Assembly (NCBI GenBank): GCA_002964805.2 | Contig: PUDQ02000003.1 | Span: forward strand, 62,001-126,000 | Direction of reading: 5' to 3' | Source of the DNA: Trametes villosa | Taxonomy: Eukaryota > Basidiomycota > Agaricomycetes > Polyporales > Polyporaceae | Length of the DNA stretch: 64,000 bases | Shown: piece after piece, positions 8,067 to 20,204 of the stretch | Layout: every line of letters begins with the position of its first letter | Numbering within the stretch: the first letter of the stretch is position 1 | The notes under the pieces: model-generated | What the model was told of the DNA's origin: nothing | Seen by the model: only the letters and a program-made list of their open reading frames with translations | Databases searched by the model: none | Position numbers and translations under genes: made by a program

Positions 8067-10123
8067 CTACTCAGCGCGCGACGCGCCGGAACCGGACGGC
8101 TCCCCTGCGTTGGACGACGCGGCCTCAGCGGCGAGAAGCGGGAGGGGGCCGGCCATGTCGGCAGTCCACGTCGGGCTGTACACCATCCCGAGCCTCTCCA
8201 TCGTCACCGCGCGCATGGCCTGCATCGCGGACGCGTAGCCAACGATGTGGGCGTCGGCGGCGAGCGAGGCGTCGCGGTGCGCGGCGCGGACCAGCGAGGA
8301 CCCAGCAGGGAGGGGCTTGAGCGGCTCGGATGGCTTGCCATTGCGCTGAGCGCGCAGGTGGGTGCGCGCGGCTTGGCCAATCTGCGCAAGGAGGTTGTCG
8401 ACGATGGCGTCGATCGTGGCGTCGCTGAGGGCGCAGGACTGGAGCGCGGAGGTGAGGAGGGAGACGTCGGGAGCGGGCTGGAGTCCCTCTGCGTCCACGG
8501 AGGCGAGCACGGAGGGCGGGGCGGGGACATAGACGGGCGCGGGACCGAAGGCGGGCAGGCGGCTAGTAGCAGCGGTGGGGGAGAGGTCGGCGGCAGAGGT
8601 GGGAGGAGGAGAAGGCAAAGGCGGCGGCGCCAGCTCAGGCGCATGGCGGAGGGAGAGCGCGGAAGCGGCGCGAGAACCACGACCGGGCGCGCTGGCGGCA
8701 CCGGAAGCAACGGACGCGGCGCGCGAGGGGTCCCGCGAGATCTACAAGGCGATTAGCAAGATGGCAGCGAAACGAAACGCGACTACTGGCCTCGACATGA
8801 GACAAGACAGCGCGCGCGTGGCGGGGAACGGCACTGGCGCGCTGCGAAGAGCTGTCCGCGAGCGGGTTGGGCGAGGGCGGCGCCGGGGAATCGTCCTCCT
8901 CCTCGTCGATCTCGGTGGCGTGACTTACCCGGTCGTCATCCGAGCGCGCGGCGGCTTCAGTATCGTCGTCGGCAGTCTCGTCGTCCTCCTCCTCGACCTC
9001 GTCCTGCCACTCGTCGTCATCGTCGTCCACTGGCGGGGGTGCAGGCCCGCGCTTGCGGGCGCTCGAGCCGCTGGCCTTGCGCTCGCGCGCCGACGGAGCG
9101 TCCGCGTCCACGGTGGCAGCCACCTCCTGGATGAACGCGTCGCGCTCTTCTACCGCCCACTTCGGGACGGGCAGCCGCAAGCGGTTGAGCAGGATCAACA
9201 GGATCGTGCCGTCCGGGCGGATGGCTGTAGATGCGGTCAGCAAGGCGGGCGAAAGGGGCGAGAGCGGACGCGATACGCACCCCGAGTGAAGCCCTTATCG
9301 TCGTACCACGCCGCATAGCGGGTGGAAGTGGGGAGGCCGGACTTCGCGGCGAGCACGGGGTTGATCAGGCACGCCTGCTTCTGGTACACGCAGCGCATGC
9401 ACTTCTTGAACCCGCGGCGGAGGTCGCACTTGCCCTTGCCCACACACAAAGCGCACTGCGGGAGGATGGTCAGCGCGCAGACGCGAGTCGAGCAGAAAGG
9501 CGTACCGCGGTGCCCTTGGGCGGGAAGTAGACGTTGACGGGAGGGAAACGCGGCGGGGTTAACTTGTTCTTTCTCAACGCCATTTTCTGCTCGGCGTTGA
9601 GAGAGTCGGTGCGAACCCCACACTCCACCTCCTCCAGGACCCACTCTTCCTCGTCGGCCGGCTTGGCCTTTCCTTTGCCCTTAGCGCGCGAGCGCGTCCG
9701 GCGAGCCTTCGGCGTGGCGGGCTCCTTCTTCGCGGCGGTGGATCGACGTGTGCGCCGCGGAGTGGGGGCTGCGGGCTCCTCGCCCGCGTCTTCGTCGGCC
9801 TGCTCGCTGGAGAGCTCGATCACGTCGGGTTCGGCGATCGCAGTGGCGCGCTTTTTCGGCGCCGGCTTCCTCTCTGCGGCCGGCTTCACGGGTTCGGGCA
9901 AGGAGTTGCCGCGCTTGCGCTTCGTACCCTCAGACGGTCCAGCGGCGGTGGAGGCGGCTGGCGTGGCCTTCGGAGCGCGCGGAGCCGACGCGCTACTGGC
10001 GGACTGAGCCGCCTGTCGCAAGTCAAGGGTCGCAATCGGCGGGATGAGGTCCGCGTCACGCGGGCGGTAGCCCGGCGTAGTACCAGGGCGCCGAGGACGA
10101 GGTATGCTCGACGTCGCGGGCGC
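8067..10123 (-). pseudogene. Zinc-cluster gene, 3' portion (split by the KDZ transposon)
   Basis: This is the 3' part of a minus-strand gene that starts at 21,446. The exon from the insertion to 9506 is basic and Ala/Pro-rich (KRKRGNSLPEP, KPAPKKRA). An intron at 9456-9505 comes directly before the cysteines at 9455, spaced CX2CX5CX8CX2CX6C (CALCVGKGKC ... CMRCVYQKQAC). After an intron at 9225-9280 there is a helical segment (RPDGTILLILLNRLRLP), a long Asp/Glu block, at least one more intron whose ends I could not fix (between about 8830 and 8750), and a helical C-terminal domain ending at 8067. Placement of an intron immediately before the zinc cluster is shared with the E1 antisense gene. 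The insertion separates promoter and N terminus from the zinc cluster, so the gene is presumably inactive. Confidence 0.7.
10117..10123. repeat. Left target-site duplication of the KDZ element
   Basis: CGGGCGC directly precedes the left inverted repeat, and the same 7 bases follow the right one at 20927-20933. The site is in a GC-rich Ala/Pro-coding tract, so a chance match cannot be excluded from length alone. Confidence 0.6.
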
Positions 10124-10508
10124 CACCAGTAGTTGCCACCATTGTATTACAATCACCCACCATGGTGGTAGTTTTGTTGTGTATTCATTCACCACCCATT
10201 GTCTTGTATAACCAGTGGGCCACCTGTGTATATACCTTGTACAATCATTGTACATTGTTATAATTGTCAATCCCTCTGTTAGGAGGCTATTGTTTATTGT
10301 TGTCAATGTTAGGCCAGTCCCCCTACCCCATTGTGTATTGTTGTCAAAGCACTGTCAGCCACACAGGGACCTATTGTTTATCATTGTATAAGTGCGCCTA
10401 GTGCCTGATTGTTAGACATTGTATATCTGTACCCACACCCCTCATTGTCTATTATTGTGTATCGACTCTGCAGGGCAACTGGTTCCTGATTGTCAGATAT
10501 TGTTTATT
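10124..10508 (+). repeat. Left terminal inverted repeat of the KDZ element
   Basis: By eye it matches the reverse complement of 20542-20926 throughout, then diverges inside the minisatellite. It contains several short AT-rich ATTGT/ACAAT motifs and the palindrome-like ACCATGGTGG near the tip, possible transposase contacts. Confidence 0.88.
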
Positions 10509-11172
10509 TGCTTTTGGGTGCGTCTCGTGCCTCGTTGTCTATTTTTGTGTATTGACTCTGCAGGGCACCTCGTCCCTGATTGTCTATTATTGTGTATATG
10601 CGCCCAGTTCCTGATTGTCAGATATTGTCTATCAGCTCTGCAGGGTGCCCTGTGCCTGGTTGTTTATTTTTGTGTATCGACTCTGCAGGGCGCCTCGTCC
10701 CTGATTGTCTATTATTGTGTAACGACTCTACAGGGTGCCTCGTCCCTGATTGTCAGATATTGTGTATTTACTTTTGGGTGCACCGGGTGCCTGGTTGTCT
10801 ATTATTGTGTATCGACTCTGCAGGGCGCCTCGTCCCTGATTGTCAGATATTGTGTATCGACTCTGCAGGGCACCTCGTCCCTGATTGTCAGATATTGTGT
10901 ATTTACTTTTGGGTGCACCGGGTGCCTGGTTGTCTATTATTGTGTATCGACTCTGCAGGGCGCCTCGTCCCTGATTGTCTATTATTGTGTATTGACTCTA
11001 CAGGGCGCCTCGTCCCTGATTGTCAGATATTGTGTATTTACTTTTGGGTGCGCCGGGTGCCTGGTTGTCTATTATTGTGTATCGACTCTGCAGGGCACCT
11101 CGTCCCTGATTGTCAGATATTGTGTATTTACTTTTGGGTGCGCCGGGTGCCTAGTTGTCTATTTTTGTGTAA
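10445..11172 (+). repeat. 45-bp subterminal minisatellite, left arm
   Basis: About 16 tandem units of 45 bp. Two main unit types alternate irregularly: one begins CTGCAGGGCGCCTCGTCCCT, the other TTTGGGTGCACCGGGTGCCT; both continue ATTGTC/GTTGTC and end TATTGTGTAT plus CGACT or TTACT. The outermost units belong to the inverted repeat, the inner ones differ in order and number between arms. Because 45 is a multiple of three, the array stays open in more than one frame; I do not regard that as coding. Confidence 0.88.
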
Positions 11173-11303
11173 AATTGAGTTGAGAGTATGCCTGTGCAGG
11201 GTTATGTTGTACGTATTGTGCACTGTAACGTCCATCTACTCTACCCCCATGGTTGAGTACAACAAGAATAAAGGGAATACAATTATAAATACTATAATAG
11301 CCT

Positions 11304-14300
11304 CTAATCTGATAAATCGGAATCGGAAACGTCAGAGCCCGGGCCGGAGGAGTCGGAATCCCCAGCTGCAATGTCGAGATTTTTTAGTAGTTGTGAGTGA
11401 GCACGCCGTGCGCGGTAAGGTTTTGCAGAACTGACAAAAGGAAGAAGAAAATCTGGGACGGGAATCACCGTCTGAACGTACGCATACCAGCGTGCCCCGC
11501 ACCGTGAAGCCAAGTTGTCAAAGACAACCGCCTGGCGTTCGGCATACACGGCCAGACCTCGGGCTAGTTCCCCGGAAGCGGGACGTGCCGAACCTACACG
11601 CAGCCGTGCCTGTGACCTCCACCAGCGCGCCTTCCACTGGAAGAACGCGATCACGCGCCGCATCTCCTCAAGGAGCAGTTCTTCCTCCTCCTGCCACCGT
11701 TTGGCTCGAGCCCGACTCCGGGCCCACTCCGTACGCATTGTTGTGGAGAACTCCTGAGCGGTGGCCGGGCGTGCCGGGTCGGCCGACGAATTGCCGGGAT
11801 GACGCAGAAGCCAAATCCAGCTGATTTGGTACCGCCCTTCGCTTGCGGTGCGCGGATCGAGATCGTCATCTTGCTTACGCGGTCCCCGGAGGTCTTCGTC
11901 AAGCAGCGGCTTGTAGGTGCGCGTCCAATCACCGCCGGGGTCGAGGATGTCGAGGGCGGCGCGCGCCGCGCGATAACGGTTGACGGCCCGGCGTTCCTTG
12001 CCTCGGAAACGGATGTATAGCTCCTGCATGCGCGTCACCGCGCGCTGACCTTCTCCGGAAACGTTCGCCCGGTTATAATCGGAGATCGCCGCGAGGATTC
12101 GCCGAATGCGGCGGACGTCGTCCAGATTGTCCGCGAGTTGAGCAACGCGGAACCGGGTCTCCTTGGCGCGGAGGTCGGCAATGGAATCCAAGAGAAGGAC
12201 GTGAGGGGGAAGAGCTGATGGCAGCCACAGGGGGATGAGCTCCGCTTTCTTGGGTGCAGAGGTGTTCGGCGTCGTCCTAGGGCCATCGTCTATGGCGCCA
12301 CGCAGCGCAGCCACCATGGGCATGTGGACATCTTGAACCACTTGCCAGGCATCGATCCGATGTGCCAGGACGTTGCGCTTTTCTTGCTGCGTGGCCAGCT
12401 CGGTCACTGTGCCGGTTCCTGACGAGCTCCGCGCCCGTAGCGCACGCCTAGATGAGGTATCAGATCGGGACGTCGATTCGGGCAATCCGGCTCACTGTAG
12501 ATCCTCCAGCTCTAGACCGAGCTGGAGGAACACGCCCGGCGTGACCTCATGTTCGGGAAAGCGCCCTTGACGCGCCTCGAGCGCCTCCTCCTCGTTCATC
12601 TTCTTCTTGGCCTGGGCATAGGACATCGCTGTCCGACGTCAGCGTCAGCGTTAGCATGCCGCAAGCGGCAGGAACGGACTCACATGCTTGCGGTTCCTCG
12701 TAGGGATCGGGTTTCTTCAGGTCGCGCTCCCAAGCCTCGACAACAGCCTCCCATTCGCGCACGACCTTCGAGTCGAATGTACTCGAGTACTGATGGAATG
12801 TTCGGCGCTGTTGGATCTTCATGATGTGCGCATCTTCGAGCGCGCGGAGAAGGCTTTGCTCTAAGTTAGGCAATCCGATCAGAATGTCGCCCGATCGCTC
12901 ACGGAAATGCACGGAACTTACCAAATCCGATGGTCTTCTGCCAGTTCCACGCCCCCCAGTGGTCGTTGAAGACCTCGTGCCTCATCCCCAGGCTCATCTC
13001 GCGTGTGCTGAGGGCGAGGGGGTTCATATGCGACCAATGAGACTCGATCCCCTCGCCGTACGTCCGTCCAACCCGAGGGAGGAAGTTGAGCGAGTACTGC
13101 GAGTGATTCGGACCGTGCACCCGAAAATGCTTCTTCGGGATCGCGAAACGGATCTCCTCGGCGGTCGCCAGATCGATCTGCATCTCCGGCGGGAACGCCT
13201 CCATGCGCTTGAAGAAGTGCTTGCTCCACTGACAGGCGATGTCGTACGATAAGAGCAGCAGGATGATGATGACGTTCATCACCGTGGAGAAGACGAGGAA
13301 GTCCATATTGGCCTGCCTGTTGTAGCACCGTGAGCGCGTAGGGAGCTGAGTCGATCCAATGAGGACTCACCTCTCGCCGAGTTGGAGATCGCCGGCGCCG
13401 TTCCTGCGGACCAGCGCGTGACGCGCGCATAGGACCGCGCCGATCCCGGAAGCGACATACCCCTCGCGCCGGAGATGCGCCTTCGTGATGGCGCTGTGCT
13501 CTGCTGAACAGCTATTCTCCTACAATGAGAAAACAAGGTCAGCGACGATCTCCCCGATCGCGAGGAACACATCTTCGCATACCTCTTTCTCCTCCCCGCA
13601 GCGGCTGACGTGAGCTTGATATTTTGATTCTTCGACGTAGTACGACCATCCGGGGGCTAACTCGAAAGGATCAAACTTGCGATCCTTGCATCTTGCACGG
13701 AAGTTCGCGTCTAGCATCAGGAACAGAGTGTAGAGCCACCTGTGGATTGGAATAAGACGGCGGTTAGAAACAAGGCACGCCACTGACGTTCACGTACTTG
13801 ATGTTCGGCGGCGCGTTTTGCCAGCCGACAGGGAGGTTCTTGTCGGCGTGAGGACAAGCTGCACACTCCACCGCCAGTGACCCGGGCTCCGTGTGCGACG
13901 CGCCCTTCGGATCGTGGGCGCGTCCGAAGCGTTTGAGGAGGGTCAAGTGTCGCCAGAGGCGTACGACGTGCGAGATCTGCTTGTAGCGCTCCTGAGGATA
14001 GAATCAAGTCGGCTGAGGGCGCATACGACGTCGTATGAGTGTTCGAAGAACTTACATATGTTTTAGCGCCAGAGTTGTCCGTCAATCTCTCGATCGTTCT
14101 CCAGAAGTCGAAGAGGTTGGTCTTCCCTTGAAAGTTGAGCTCCTGGAATGTGTCGAGCAGCTGGAAGGTGAACACTGTCGAGGGACTGTGTGTAGTTGCT
14201 GGAAACCACCCGCGCTGGAGCAGCTGCGTCCACTCGCGCACGAAGGCTCCCGACTCGTCGATGCATTCGCAAAACAAGACGTTGACGGCCTGGACACCGG

Positions 14301-15154
14301 TGACGTCTGCAACGACGATGCGACGGCTCTTCTCAGACGGGTTGTCGCATTCTTCGCCGTGCCGATGACCGAGCTGCAGAACGAGGCCGAGATCGCGAAG
14401 CGAGGTTTGTTCGAAGGTCTTGCCCGTCCATATCTACGATTGTGGTCAGTTCGGTACGCCATATGCGTTTGAGTGAGCTTGAGAGTACCTCGACGCGGTG
14501 TAGTGGTAGGTCGCGAGCGTGTTGCTGGACCAGGCACTCGGCGCAAGTGAGTACGCGGCGAAAGCAGTCCTTGCAGCGAACGGATGCCGGACGCGTATCG
14601 CAGACTGTACACTGCACGTCTCCGCTTTCCATATCTTCGGAGCACCCTTCGCGGGCCAAAATCTCATCGAGGAAGTCCTCGCGAAACTCCAGCCATGCTC
14701 GCACTTGGTTCTACATGTTACCGGTGTTAGTGACGAAGACCGCGGCGTGCGATTGAGAGAAAATTGGGACACGTACGGCAGCTCGAAGATCTGCGCGATG
14801 ACGTTTCTTCTTGCCTTGGACTTGAGAGGTGGCCGCAAGGTCCTCGGCGTGCTCGGGGGGTAAACCGTCCATGATGTCTTGCACCGCGACGTCTCGGTCG
14901 GGAGAGATGCCAGGTGAGCCGTCGATGACATCTCGAGCGATGATCTTCTCGGCCGGATTGGGCGACACATTCCTACGAGTAGAACGTTGGCCGAGTCGAC
15001 CTTGGGTAGACTTGTAGATGTGGACGTTGTTCACATCTTTCGAACCGGAGTCGCTCGACTGAGGGCCGCTCGGGACGTCGATTTTCTTGAATTTCGCCTT
15101 CTTACTCGCTTTGTTGGGCCCAGAACCCGAAGGGCGTTTTGCTCCAGGTGCCAT
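11304..15154 (-). CDS. KDZ (Kyakuja-Dileera-Zisupton) transposase with CxC2-like cysteine cluster
   Basis: Ten exons join in frame (15154-14777, 14710-14489, 14433-14056, 13991-13798, 13739-13583, 13519-13371, 13316-12922, 12860-12684, 12628-12496, 12447-11304) to give 1,108 aa; every intron is 48-66 nt with GT..AG ends. The N-terminal basic region (KRPSG..KKAKFKK) is followed by a Zn-binding CxC2-like cluster (CTVCDTRPASVRCKDC .. CAEC). The KDZ core follows: LGLVLQLGHRHG, VADVTGVQAVNVLFCEC, then CAACPH, the catalytic-region motif SYDIACQWSKHF, and GRTYGEGIESHWSHMNP with STREM, LGMRH and DHWGAWNW. The C-terminal third is helical. All hallmark motifs are present without stops, so it may be active. 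It reads away from the viroplasmin-domain gene's 3' end. Confidence 0.93.
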
Positions 15155-15745
15155 AGATGCGCAATCGCCCGACAACGCACAGGTCGGGTGCTCGATGAAG
15201 GGTAGTGCGAATGTCCCCGCACTGGCGGTAGTAGCACTACGTTTGCCAGGTAGGCGCTGGGCGAGCGCATCTCGCGTCTTGCTCCCTACAGACTCGCCTC
15301 GAGCTCATAGCATCCACCCCATCACCCAGTACCTCCTAATATATAGCAGAGTCACTCTAAAGAGCATTTATTATTTCTACTATAGTGCTCCTATCAGCAG
15401 CTACCCCAGGCCTCTAATATCTCCGTGTAAGTCCACCCGCCAGAGTGTTTAGAGCCGGTGCGGGAACCAGTAGACACGAGCTCGGCGCCGCGCGCTGCGT
15501 GCAGTTCGCGAGCTGCTCGTACTGTCGTTCAGCCCTCAACACCTGCGCCCAGCCTCCCCTGGACGTAGCGTGACCCTCAATGCACTCCGAGTAGCACTAG
15601 AATAATGGCACCGTGACCTCACTGTATGCGTTCAGTAGTGCGGAGTGAAAGACCGAGCTGATCGAGTCCGCCGCGAGCGGGCGCAAGGTGCAACACAACC
15701 CAGAGCACATGAATACTGCTGCGTGTACTACAATACATTACAATC
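15155..15745. other. Upstream region of the KDZ transposase
   Basis: No gene seen. A TATA-like CTATATATTA (minus strand, near 15,338-15,348) lies about 190 nt upstream of the transposase start. The far end holds the 3' untranslated end of the viroplasmin-domain gene. Confidence 0.4.
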
Positions 15746-16555
15746 CTATCTAACGAGAAGTCTCACGCGTCCCTCAGCTTTAGCACGCTTGTAAATCTCC
15801 ATAGCCTCCTCGCGCGTCGGGCACGACTGATACCGGGAGCCCTCGATGTCTACTACGTAACCTTCTACCTCCAACCAGTTCTTCCAGACTCCAACTTTGA
15901 GGCCGGCGATCACTACATACCATCGGCGGCGATGCCGACGATCCTCGAGGGCGAGATGCTCAACTAAAAACATGGTTAGTAGAGAAACTTGAAGCGGCTC
16001 TCATTGAAGGCGCGGTCTGTACTCACGCGAAGCGTCCCACGCGATCGTGTTGTGCCCCGCTTGCACGGCGGGTGAAGCGGCCTGCTGGGGCTGCTCGCAA
16101 TCGCGCGAGATCGGCGCAGTATGCGCGTGCTGCGGTAGACCGGCTGGATGTGGCGTCTGCGGAGTAGAGCCGGTGCCGCGGGGGGTATCCTGGATGGGGC
16201 GGCCGACATGGTCGCGCGGGGATGCAGTCGAAATGCCCGAAGGCCCGGTAGTTACATAGACGGGGGCGGTCGGTCTGTTGACGTTCACGTTGATGGTGAC
16301 CGTAACGGGAACTGGCTCGCGCTGTCCGCGGACGCGGACGTAGCGCGTGCGCTGCTGCTGTGGAGCTGTGGCGTCGTCGGGTGGTGGGTTCGATGCGACA
16401 CGGGGCGACGCGAGCACGGCACCCTCAGCAGATGAAAAAAGAAGCGAGTCCGACGGGGTAGGTGAGAGAGAGAGTCGGGATAGGTTCGGGAGGGGGATGT
16501 CCAGGGCAGCCGTGTCCTGTGGATGATCGGGCTCGGGCTGCGAGAGATGTCCCAT
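15746..16555 (-). CDS. KDZ-borne protein with RNase H1 N-terminal/viroplasmin-like domain
   Basis: Two exons, 16555-16027 and 15963-15746, separated by a 63-nt intron (GTGAGT..TTTTAG), give 248 aa. The first 170 residues are Pro/Ser/Thr-rich and look disordered. The C-terminal 65 residues (RWYVVIAGLKVGVWKNW, RYQSCPTREEAMEIY) match the small fold found at the N terminus of RNase H1 and in caulimovirus viroplasmin, known to bind RNA-DNA hybrid or double-stranded RNA. No RNase H catalytic domain follows. A minus-strand stretch at about 16,612-16,700 ends in a good donor (CAGGTGAGCT) and could supply an upstream exon. Role in transposition unknown; a nucleic-acid-binding accessory is my inference. 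Confidence 0.72.
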
Positions 16556-16927
16556 TGTACTAATAGTGCGAGGTTGGTATCGCTGTTCGAATGTAGTAGA
16601 TCTCGAGTGAGCTCACCTGCTCCAGACTACCTCCTGCAGAGAAATGTCGGCGGCAGCGTGAGGGTTGATAGCAAGGCTGCTGATAACCCGATTAGTTCTC
16701 GATCGGGGAATGACGCGAGTTCGTTGTAGCCTACGAGCCAATGGGACGCCATGCGCGACTTGCCTGTCTTGGCGAGGTCGCGAGGGGCCACGCTGCTGTC
16801 TCGCAAGCACCCGCCGACAACGCACGTCGCTGCTCGCACTGCGCACGAGCGTCCCCACTCCCCACTCCTCGCTCCCTACTGCTGTTCCTGGCTTCCTCTT
16901 CGTGTTCGGGCATCCGGACAGACAGCC
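16556..16927. promoter_or_regulatory. Divergent promoter region inside the KDZ element
   Basis: This 372-bp gap separates the starts of two divergent genes, the minus-strand viroplasmin-domain gene and the plus-strand passenger. A pyrimidine-rich stretch (about 16,855-16,910) precedes the passenger start. Part of it may be an upstream exon of the minus-strand gene. Confidence 0.4.
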
Positions 16928-19900
16928 ATGGGGCGGAAAGCATGGGCAGCTCCGGTCGAGTTAAAATGGCTCAATGAGCGCCTCCCTGCATTCCACAAAG
17001 CGCAGGCCTCAGAAACGGCCGGCGACAGCGTCTCCTCAATCCAACAAGAGTATTTCGACACATTCTGGAAGGACGAGACGGCGCCCGGGCCCGAAATCAA
17101 GCACAAGGACCATATCATCCTTGAAGACGGCCGCAAAATCACGAAGGCCTACCGCAAAAACGTAAGTTCACCTTGTATGCGACTGAGACAAGTATGCTTA
17201 CCGTCGTGTTCCCGCAGCAAATCCACTGGTGGTACTACAACCGCAGTCGCGCCGGGCAGACGACAGCGACGAACGGCGCGGCGGCGTTGGACCTGGCGCC
17301 GAAGCGAACCGGTCGACGCCATCCCTACCAGGTGTACATGCACCTGTACAAGGAAACGCTCATGCCGGAGCTCAAGCTGGAGTACGACGAGTATGTGAAG
17401 GGTCTTGGGGATACCGAGGACACCGATGGCTGGTGGAAGTTCGCGTGTGCTCGCGCGCTCGTGCGGTTCAACGCGGAGACCCCGGAGGTCAAGCAGAAGG
17501 TCGAGGAAGCCCGCGCCGCCGGCACTATCGCGGAGGCGAGCGGCCTGGACGACTTCATGGACATGGACCCCGAGGAGACGAAGCAAGCACCTGACGAGGC
17601 GAGCATGCGGAAGCGTGCTCGCCAGATTACCGAGTGAGTGCAGTGTGCTAGTAGCCCGAAGTTCGTGTTGTACTCACCTCTAGTTAGGGTAATCGACGGC
17701 CTTCCTAAGACGCTACAGAGCGTCCTCGTGCGCGTGGAAGAACAAACGGGGTGGAAGGGGACGATCCTCGTTGGCGGGCCACGGCCTGATACAGGCGAAA
17801 TGATGGCACTCTAGTAAGCACGCGAATTCGTGGGGGTAGTCGTTCGCTCTACTGACTCACTTACAATAGCGTGCACCAGGGGAGGACGTTGAACCTCGGG
17901 AACCTGTTCTCTGAGGCAACCACGAGGTGGCCGGAGTTCGAAGAAGCATTCAATAAATTTCTCCTCAGCTGTTACGGTGAGTCTTAACTGTCATTGTATG
18001 TCTGAATACATCTAACAGCTGATGGCGATTAGCTCCGGGCACGATAGAGCGGTTGCATGATGCTTACCTGAGTGCAGAGGCCGACTCGGAGCAGGAGACT
18101 TCCGACCTCCCCGCCGGTGCAACACCCGCCAGTTCGTCTGCGGGGACCAGCTCCGCGCCCGTTCCATCCTCGTCCAATCCCGCCGCCGCTTCATCGTCGT
18201 CTTCGGGAGGCGTTGACGCGTCGACCGCGAGAAAGAAGGCGACGTCGAGGTCCAAGTCCGTGTCCAGCGACGACAGCACAGCCACGCAGCCGCAGAAGGA
18301 CTACGACACGGAGAGATGGGAGTCGATCGAGAGCAACAAGCGGCTCTTCAAAGAGCTCGGTCTCGAGGATGCGGCTAGCTCGCTGGCGGCGAGCGTCAGC
18401 AAGCCCCCGAAGAAGCCACGAACGAAGAAGAACGAGCGCCCGCCGCCTCCGCCGACCGAGCGTCAGACGAGGAGCAAAGCGCAGGACCTCAACGGGAAGG
18501 GCGCATCGGCTGTCGGTCCCTCCGGCACATCGCAGCCTGCACCTACGGACGGCCCTTTGTCCTCGCCCTCGACGACTACGGTCCCGACTCCGTCACTTAT
18601 ATCGCCAGCCCCTGCGTCCGTGTCCGCGCCCAACGCCACGCCCGCGCCCAATGCGACGCCCGCGCCCAACGCCACGCCCGGCGCGCCCAACGCCACGCCC
18701 TGCGCGCCCAACGCCCCGTCCGCGCCCAACGCCCCGCCCAACGCCACGCTCGCGCCCAACGCCACGCTCGCGCCCAACGCCACGCTCGCGCCCAATGCGA
18801 CGCCCGCGCCCAACGCGTCGCCCGTGCCCAGCGCGTCGCCCGCGCCCAACGCGTCGCCCGTGCCCAGCGCCACGCCCGCGCCCGACGCCTCGCCCGTGCC
18901 CAGCGTCGCGCTCACGCCCAATGCGCCGGCACCTGCGCCGGCATCCGCCGATCCCAAAGCGATTGCGCCTGCGCCCGTGCCCGACCCCACGCCCGGTGTA
19001 TCCGCGCTCAGCGCCGCGCCCTTGCTCAACAACACGCCCGCGCTCAACGCCGCGCTCTCGCTCAACACCGCCCCCCCGGCGCCCGTGACAGCGAATACCG
19101 CGCCCGCGCTCGCGTCAGCGCACAATGCGCCCGCATCTGCGTCAGCGCCCGTGGTCACCGATCCTGCGCCTGCCCTCCACGCTCCCTCCGCGGCGCCCGT
19201 GCTCGACGCTTCCCCCGCGCCCGCCAACACTGCGTTCGCGCCGGCGTCCGATGCCACCACGCCTGTCCCTATTCCCTCGGTCAATGCGCCTGCGCCCGCG
19301 TCCCCGCTCGACTCCGCGCCCGCGCTCGCTCACGCGGCCTCGCTCAACTCGGCGCCTAGTGCGATCACTATCGCCGCTACGCCCCCGCCCACTGTGAATG
19401 CTGCGCCCGCGCCCGCTCCTCCCACTGCACCGGCACCCGTCTCCGCAACGGTCTCGACATCGATCGAAGCCTCGCACGCGGAGCTCCCGGAGTGGATGAA
19501 ATCGGCAATTGCGTACTTTGCGCTCATTGAAGGTGGAGATGGGTGGGCACGCCTAGTGAAGGAGTGGCAGGAGCTGGAGCGCATCCTGCAGTACCCCAAT
19601 GGCCTGGTGCGATACCTTCTTCCTTATGTTGTCTTATCACTCACAAATTACTTGCTTTTAGAACCGCTTGCCTCTCGACAACCGTCCGGAGGAGGTGAAG
19701 GTTTGGATGAAGAACCATCGGGACTATGAGAAGATACCGAAGATCCGGTCTGCAGCGCAATTCGCTATTGGCTGGAAAACTTGGTGGATCTCGCTCCAGC
19801 CCGCTTCACGTACGTCCACGGAAGGCACATGGCCGCTTCCCCGTACCAAGCCCAGCGCTGTGGAGGAGTGGGATTCCGTCTGCCGCGGTGGGTGTAACGG

Positions 19901-20105
19901 CTTCTTTCTCCTGCTTCTTACGCTTGCATGGTGGCTATGCGCTGTGCAGCGTGAGGGCGAAGCGCTCGAGGACGTGCTGAGTGCGGTGGATGATGTTAGC
20001 TGGGTCTGTCAGCTGCTGTGTGCTGATGTTGCTCGGGGGCTTAAGCGCCGCATGGAGGAGCCGGACAGCACCTCTGCGCCCCCTAGCAAGAAAGCCCGGT
20101 CGTAA
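16928..20105 (+). CDS. KDZ passenger protein of unknown function, 966 aa
   Basis: Six exons join in frame: 16928-17161, 17218-17633, 17688-17813, 17870-17976, 18033-19606, 19662-20105. The N-terminal domain (residues 1-250) opens MGRKAWAAPVELKWLNERLP and contains YRKNQIHWWYYNRSRAG, a motif I associate with a large basidiomycete-specific family found next to KDZ transposases. A conserved middle (NLGNLFSEATTRWPEFEEAF) leads to a Lys/Arg-rich stretch, then ~290 residues of Ala/Pro/Asn-rich repeats. The conserved C-terminal domain includes PEWMKSAIAYF, RLPLDNRPEEV, WDSVCRGGCNGFF and LAWW. The tail PPSKKARS could be a nuclear signal. No known catalytic motif is visible. All splice joins keep frame, so it looks intact; function is not known to me. 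Confidence 0.88.
18628..18930 (+). repeat. In-frame 15-bp coding repeat in the KDZ passenger gene
   Basis: Tandem near-copies of CCCAACGCCACGCCC plus a spacer codon encode APNAT/APNAS pentapeptides about 20 times. The same composition continues, more diverged, to about 19,480. The repeat joins the conserved N- and C-terminal domains as a flexible low-complexity linker. Confidence 0.85.
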
Positions 20106-20204
20106 ATTTCCATGTCTGCATTACATTACATTGCCTAATATAATCCCCACTCCGTTCTATGTCATGATTCCCGGTTCTAGTAAACAGGCTGGTCCAGGTA
20201 TGAT

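Noticed and set aside
10445..11172. CRISPR-like appearance of regularly spaced repeats
   Set aside because: Units are contiguous with no unique spacers, and the context is a eukaryotic transposon.
10419..11434. Two overlapping frames of 254 and 284 codons through the left minisatellite
   Set aside because: The unit length is 45, a multiple of three, so any frame without a stop in one unit stays open. The peptides are pure repeats and the two frames overlap.
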